Assembly (NCBI GenBank): GCA_003999685.1
Contig: CP021233.1
Span: forward strand, 806,001-870,000
Reading direction: 5' to 3'
DNA: 64,000 bases
From: Taiwanofungus camphoratus
Lineage: Eukaryota; Basidiomycota; Agaricomycetes; Polyporales; Taiwanofungaceae
Below are positions 59,380 through 64,000 of the stretch, piece by piece. The first letter of the stretch is position 1; each line of letters opens with the position of its first letter. The notes beneath the pieces were generated by a model. It ran no database searches. It was not told the DNA's origin and worked only from the letters and a program-made list of their open reading frames with translations. The position numbers and the translations under genes were made by a program.

Positions 59380-60713
59380 CTTGTACGACGTTGTAAAGGA
59401 TAACTGCTGTCTGGATTGGTTCTAGATATAACCAAAAGCAACGCAATGCTTGGGAGGATTAATGGTGACCTCCAAAGATTAAACGAGAATGGGCCATGAA
59501 AGAGTCTCCGAGGGGGGAGAAGACTGCTGGCCGCGGGTCGATGAATTACAGTATAAGGAGAACCTCCCTTGGAGTCATATCGCCGCTGTCAGCGGGCGTC
59601 TAGAGAGAGACGTGATACGTTGACCAAAATGTCTATAAGAAAGCCCAAAAAGCGTGTGTCGGCAGAGTTTGGAACTCGATTAAAACTAAACTCAGGATTG
59701 CGACAGAACTCTAACACGATAGGAAACGGCCGTTGGCGCTCCGCCGTCCACGCGAATTGCACGCGTGCCACTCACTCGAATCTAGCCTGGAGGGAGAGGA
59801 TGCTCAGAGCCGGAACATACCCAAAACAGGGGGAATCCGGGTCAACCTGTACACCGGCGCGACAGGCTTGGTCGTCTATTTGGACGATGTTTTTGGCAAA
59901 GCGTCTGATTGAACGATCGTTATTAACATCCTTTCAATCAACTCACCTAAAAGGAGGGAAAAATCTGGAACCAGATCCATATTTGCAGGCCTGCCGTTAG
60001 CTTATGCGGCAGGGGCCAATATTCCAATACTCGTGTCAGGTCTTGTCCAAGGTCACGCTCAAATGCAGTAGCTCAGTATAGACCAGTACCTAAGATTAAG
60101 CGCTGGCCTCGTGGCGTGATCGATATACGATCTATCAGACAAAACGGAAGCATCTCCAAATACCAATCTGAGCAAAATTCATTTTATGCTTGTTGGCGTA
60201 CGGTATTATTAATATCATATCCCACGCAAGTTCCTTGCTGCACACGGTGACGCTCAGCGCCGTGACGGCACCTACTATGTACATACTCAAAAGTAAACAC
60301 TGGCAGCCGATTCGAACAAGGGGAAACCGCACAAAGTGCGATTGTACACTCCATGCAGTGAGCGGTACCCATTTGACCCTATCAAAGAACCAGTTATGTG
60401 GAAGATCAGATGGTCTGGCAACCGCAGGATGTGGGCTCGAAGTGGCCCCGTTCCGCCTTTGTCCACACAACTCGAACTGTCATATCTGAGACTCTGATGG
60501 AACGCATCGCCGGACTTGATGCACGGTACTGATAAATCGTGGAAAGTATGCGTGCATAGAACATGAGTGTGTCTGCGTACTTGCATAAAGCTCGATTACA
60601 TATGGTGGTGTTGGCATCAGCTACTAAAGCACGAATTCCGTCAACAGCGAGTGAGTCGTGCGAATCACTGCCGCAGCAAAATAACGTTGGAGGGTGCCCC
60701 ACATATCCTGTGC
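59380..60713. other. Intergenic, possible relics only
   Basis: A plus-strand stretch around 59840-59910 gives an open frame with LYTGATGLVVYLDDVFG and a later frame with GLPLAYAAGANIP; these look protein-like but do not connect. A hydrophobic minus-strand frame at 60135-60470 could be a relic of the multi-TM family (SKELAW versus FNEMAW). Neither is strong enough to call. Confidence 0.3.
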
Positions 60714-61649
60714 TCACTCCAAATTCAAGAACTCATCGACGAGCTTCATGTACCTCTCTCGCTCCTCCCAGAAAGGCGTGTGGCTTGAATTCTCGAAAGT
60801 GACCCATTTCACCTTGCGGATCTTCTCGAAGAAGGGCGCAACAACAAAGTCCTGCGCTATGTCCTTTCTGCCGTTGATCACAAATGTTGATGCTCGCACG
60901 AGATGTAAGCGGTCAATGATCGACCAGTCCTTGAGGATGCTAGACATTGGAATAAGCAGAAGAATATTCAGAAAGGGAACTCCTTACGGAGCACTGGCAA
61001 CGGTTGGATCACCGTTTTCGCCAAAGATTTGATCAAAAGAGTGCCAGTTCTCCTTCGGGTACGGTTTCACCGTGCAACCATACGTCGCATGGAATTGCTT
61101 GATTGCGGCATGGAACCTCGGGGGATCTTTCATCCCGCCTGCCATACCCTCCTGAACGTCCTTGGGAAACGTCTGCAACAATTGCATATTCGACTTGTTC
61201 CACAGACTCGATGCCGCGAGTGAGTCCGAGAGCACGAGGTGCTTCAGCCCAGAAGGCTGCCGACGCACCTCGAACTCCGAGCCTAAAATTCCACCCCAGG
61301 AATGGCCCAAAAGGTCGAATGCGTCCTGGATCTTGAAGTATTGGAGGAGATTGACAAGCTCGTCTATGAACAAGTCGATCGTCCAGAACGTGGGCGGCTT
61401 CTCCCTGAGGTGAGTGGATAACCCGTTGCCTAACTGATCGTACAGGATCACTGGGATCGATGCAGACGCGAGGTCTGAGAGGGGGAGCATGCAGTCATGC
61501 GTGAGACCCGGACCTCCGTGCAAAACGATGAGCGGAGTGCGCGTGCGGTTGGCCAAATCACCGAAGAGCTTGTAATAGGTGTGGAAGGTTTCGCCTTGGT
61601 ATTTAAAAGGCACCTTTCCCTCCGTCATCTTTGCAGCTGTAGTAGTCAT
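60714..61649 (-). CDS. Proline iminopeptidase-type alpha/beta-hydrolase (S33)
   Basis: Two exons, 60988-61649 and 60714-60939, joined across a 48-nt GT-AG intron, giving 295 residues, the usual size for the family. The oxyanion motif is HGGPG (residues 44-48), the nucleophile elbow GHSWGG (Ser117), the acid NGRKD (Asp247) and the base SSHTPF (His274), so the triad is complete. The frame is open further upstream to 61880, with a hydrophobic stretch (IAFFAWLG) but no ATG in context, so I start at ATG 61649 (MTTTAAKM). Related fungal enzymes release N-terminal proline or hydrolyse L-amino-acid amides in the cytosol; the two cannot be told apart here. Confidence 0.88.
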
Positions 61650-63086
61650 GCCGGCGTATTTGAATGCAGTGCTGTAGTGGGTGCAACGCCACAACGATGA
61701 TACAGCGCGATTAACATAAGGACTTGTGCGACAGCGGTTGTATGGCTCACCTGTGTGAGAATCTCTGCTGGTTGCGAACGAGGCTGGTTGCGCCAAAGAC
61801 TGAGAATCGATGGCTGGGTGAGAGAGACGGCCCAACCAGGCGAAGAATGCTATAAGACCGAGCGAACAGCCAATGGGCAATTGGAAGCTGGTGCATCATG
61901 ATCCAGGCCATATCCGTAACAAGTATTTGGGCAGAGAAGTCGACTTACATGTCCTGTTTTGTATCGATCATAGTGGAATCCTCGCTGCCGCAAGCCGTAT
62001 CCTTGATGCCAAACCTTCGGATTGCATCCCTCCTATCGCGAGATGTTGTAGTTCGTTCCTCCGCCAAGAATGGCACTCGTCACCCTCATTAATCATTATG
62101 CGTACACCCTTGGCGCTCGAAGTCTTCTCGGAGAACAGCTCCGCGAGTTGATCAGCGCTCTTAGAGCGAGGCATCAGCACGGCCAGACGTTCTGATCATA
62201 CTCGTATCTAGTTGATCATGGTTTGACATGCGTGTAGTTGGTGGTCCGATTCCTTGTCACGAGGTTTTCCATCGGCGACAGATCGGAGTGACAGGAGATC
62301 AATCAGGTAATAATCAATTATCACTCCGAGCTCGGGACGTAAATAATAAACTCTGCTCCTAGTAACGCTTGAGATCACTGGACCGCATTCTCGTTCTGAT
62401 GCATCCATCGATCGCGGACCTGGATGAGATCCGGAGAACACAAGCATCAAACAAACTGCGATACCATATCACCAGTAGAACGTATGTCATATATAGTACC
62501 ATACTTGGGTACCCTTGAACATGGAACGTTCACATCGAACTCGTGAGTTTGCACCATCCTTGCGCGTCGAAGATTCGTCTGTGCTTGCTTGGCATGCGTA
62601 TGCCAAAAAGACGCCTCCATTGAGTCTCCACCGATTGTCAACGTGTGTTGGTATCCTAAGTATGTCGTGGTAAGAAAAAGTGTCAACAATAAGAAGTATT
62701 CCATTTCCGACGCTGTACATGAAGCTCAAGCATTGTAATCCCATCTTGGCTGACCGATAAAAATGTTCTCATGAAGTACCACATGCATACCGAGAGGCTG
62801 AGAGAGCTTCTAAAACTTAGCTAATTGACATTACATCCAAGTCAACGTTGTTCAGGTCCACGCCCACTGGCATGACCATGACCAAGTTAATCACGAGCAT
62901 GCATGCCAGCAGTTATCAGAACCAGGAAATACGATGATGAACAAGTTTCATTATGCCACGGGAATACACCTTTCACTACCGTAAATGAGAGAATTTTCCG
63001 AGACATCACTCTCGTGAATGTGTCTTTTCCAATTCAAACGCCTCGTGTCAGAAGAGAACCCACAGAAGAAAAGCTTGTGCCAAATG
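61650..63086. other. Intergenic, possible relics only
   Basis: A minus-strand frame at 61968-62180 (AELFSEKTSSAKGVRIMINEGDE) faintly recalls the end of an alpha/beta-hydrolase. Minus-strand ORFs at 62447-62744 are unrecognised. No complete gene could be assembled. Confidence 0.35.
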
Positions 63087-64000
63087 TCAGACCAGAACGT
63101 CTGGTACTTTTGTATCTGCCAAGCGTTCAACTCCATTGTTGAGTGTGGCCATTGCGAGACTGTTCGATGCCGAGGCGTCCGTTATCCGCCCAAGATCTTC
63201 CCGGAAAGTGAAATTACGGAGTCCGGCCTGCCGAATCGTGTCCAGGGACCATGCATGCCCATTCGTCATGCGAATGACAATAAGACCTGAGACTATACCC
63301 TACGATCGATCGTAAGATGGTTGGAAGCTGTCCTGTTCTCTTTCTTTTCAGCAAATAGGGACATACCTCGAGCTGCACAATCAACGAGAGAAAGAGGTTC
63401 GCACCAATGTTGCGTACACCATACAAAACCAGGAAAATGAAGGAGGCAATCCCGTATGGCAATGCAGATTCAACTATGATAGTCTCCACACTGAAGTAGT
63501 TTGCTTTAGTTTCGGGTTTAAGAGTCGGAGGCACCCTACGACGCAGATCGACAAGTCGCCACAGTAGACAAACAACGAGAAGTACGTTCAGCGTCATGGC
63601 CAGGGATGCATAAGGCACGGACAAGCTGAGAGTGTTCTCGTCCCAGGCGCCATTCAGTGCATGGGTAGCCTGGATGCAATGGAGAACAGACACGACTATC
63701 ATACGTACGTTAATAAGCACCACAGCACCACAGGAGATGCATTTGTGAGGACTTACTTGTAGAGGCGACTAAGACAGCGCAGAGGAAAAGAGTAATATAA
63801 AGGTTCTTCCACAGTGCGTGGCAGCGGTAGATCTAACCAAAATCAAGAGTTCAAGCGGCTCGAACATCATCAGTTCCATGCTCACACTCACCAAAAGACT
63901 GTCTGCGAGGAATAGGGTAATCACAGATGTCGCAATGGACGCAACGTTGACTGGAAGAGATTGCCGTTCTGAAAAGAAAGCTAGCGGCCCTCCGGGAAAG
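63087..64000 (-). CDS. Multi-TM membrane protein, paralogue of 58102-59379, 5' end off window
   Basis: Four exons are visible: 63892 to beyond 64000, 63757-63832, 63367-63695 and 63087-63299. Introns are GT-AG and join in phase. The sequence enters at FPGGPLAFFSERQ, continues with SVITLFLADSLL, YITLFLCAVLVAS, YASLAMTLNVLLVVCLLW and ESALPYGIASFIFLVLYG, and ends with a soluble tail after LIVIRMTNGHAW. Helix order and intron positions match the paralogue at 58102-59379. The N-terminal exon or exons lie beyond the window. Function is unknown, as for the paralogue. Confidence 0.85.

Noticed and set aside
59569-60000. 143-codon plus-strand ORF
   Set aside because: Composition looks random; the protein-like stretch nearby is in a different frame and is interrupted.

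Overview
The window is nuclear DNA of a filamentous basidiomycete, most likely an agaricomycete. The evidence is: protein genes broken by many 45-90 nt introns; a fungal LINE with ORF1 and an APE-RT-RNase H ORF2; an AA9 (lytic polysaccharide monooxygenase) gene; a GT15 mannosyltransferase; and a pair of fungal-type multi-TM proteins. I assembled exons by hand from splice sites and family alignment. Every spliced model reported as a complete CDS gives a length divisible by three with no internal stop. No RNA gene, CRISPR array or bacterial feature was seen.

Layout. (1) 1-9306 is a nest of mobile DNA. An old LINE copy was hit by two long terminal repeats in opposite orientations. The piece between them (3' part of ORF1 plus 5' part of ORF2) now lies inverted, while the rest of ORF2 continues on the + strand from 4974 with four premature stops and ends in poly(A). 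(2) 9572-22425 holds four minus-strand genes and one relic: a DH-PH RhoGEF, an alpha/beta-hydrolase relic, its intact paralogue, an AA9 protein with an altered active-site surround, and the CFIm25 (NUDT21) pre-mRNA 3'-processing factor. (3) 23035-28394 is a young insertion of the same LINE family, with an intact ORF2, a 25-A tail and a 14-bp target-site duplication. (4) 28743-39573 holds a nucleotidyltransferase-fold protein, a hAT-type MITE, a Topors-like RING E3 ligase and a homeodomain factor with a 12-nt microexon. (5) 43545-56590 holds an ankyrin protein, the 17-exon MON2 gene, a divergently arranged bromodomain gene and a 12-exon GT15 mannosyltransferase. (6) 57158-64000 holds a decayed SDR, a multi-TM protein, a proline-iminopeptidase-type hydrolase and a second multi-TM paralogue that runs off the window.

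The genes do not form one pathway. Housekeeping functions (Golgi/endosome traffic, RNA 3' processing, chromatin, mannosylation) are interleaved with lifestyle genes (AA9, hydrolases, TM proteins) and mobile DNA. I found no convincing new multi-gene system. The most unusual structure is the LTR-mediated inversion inside the LINE at the left end. The next most interesting points are the AA9 with all three second-shell/axial positions changed, and the homeodomain microexon next to a GC-AG intron.
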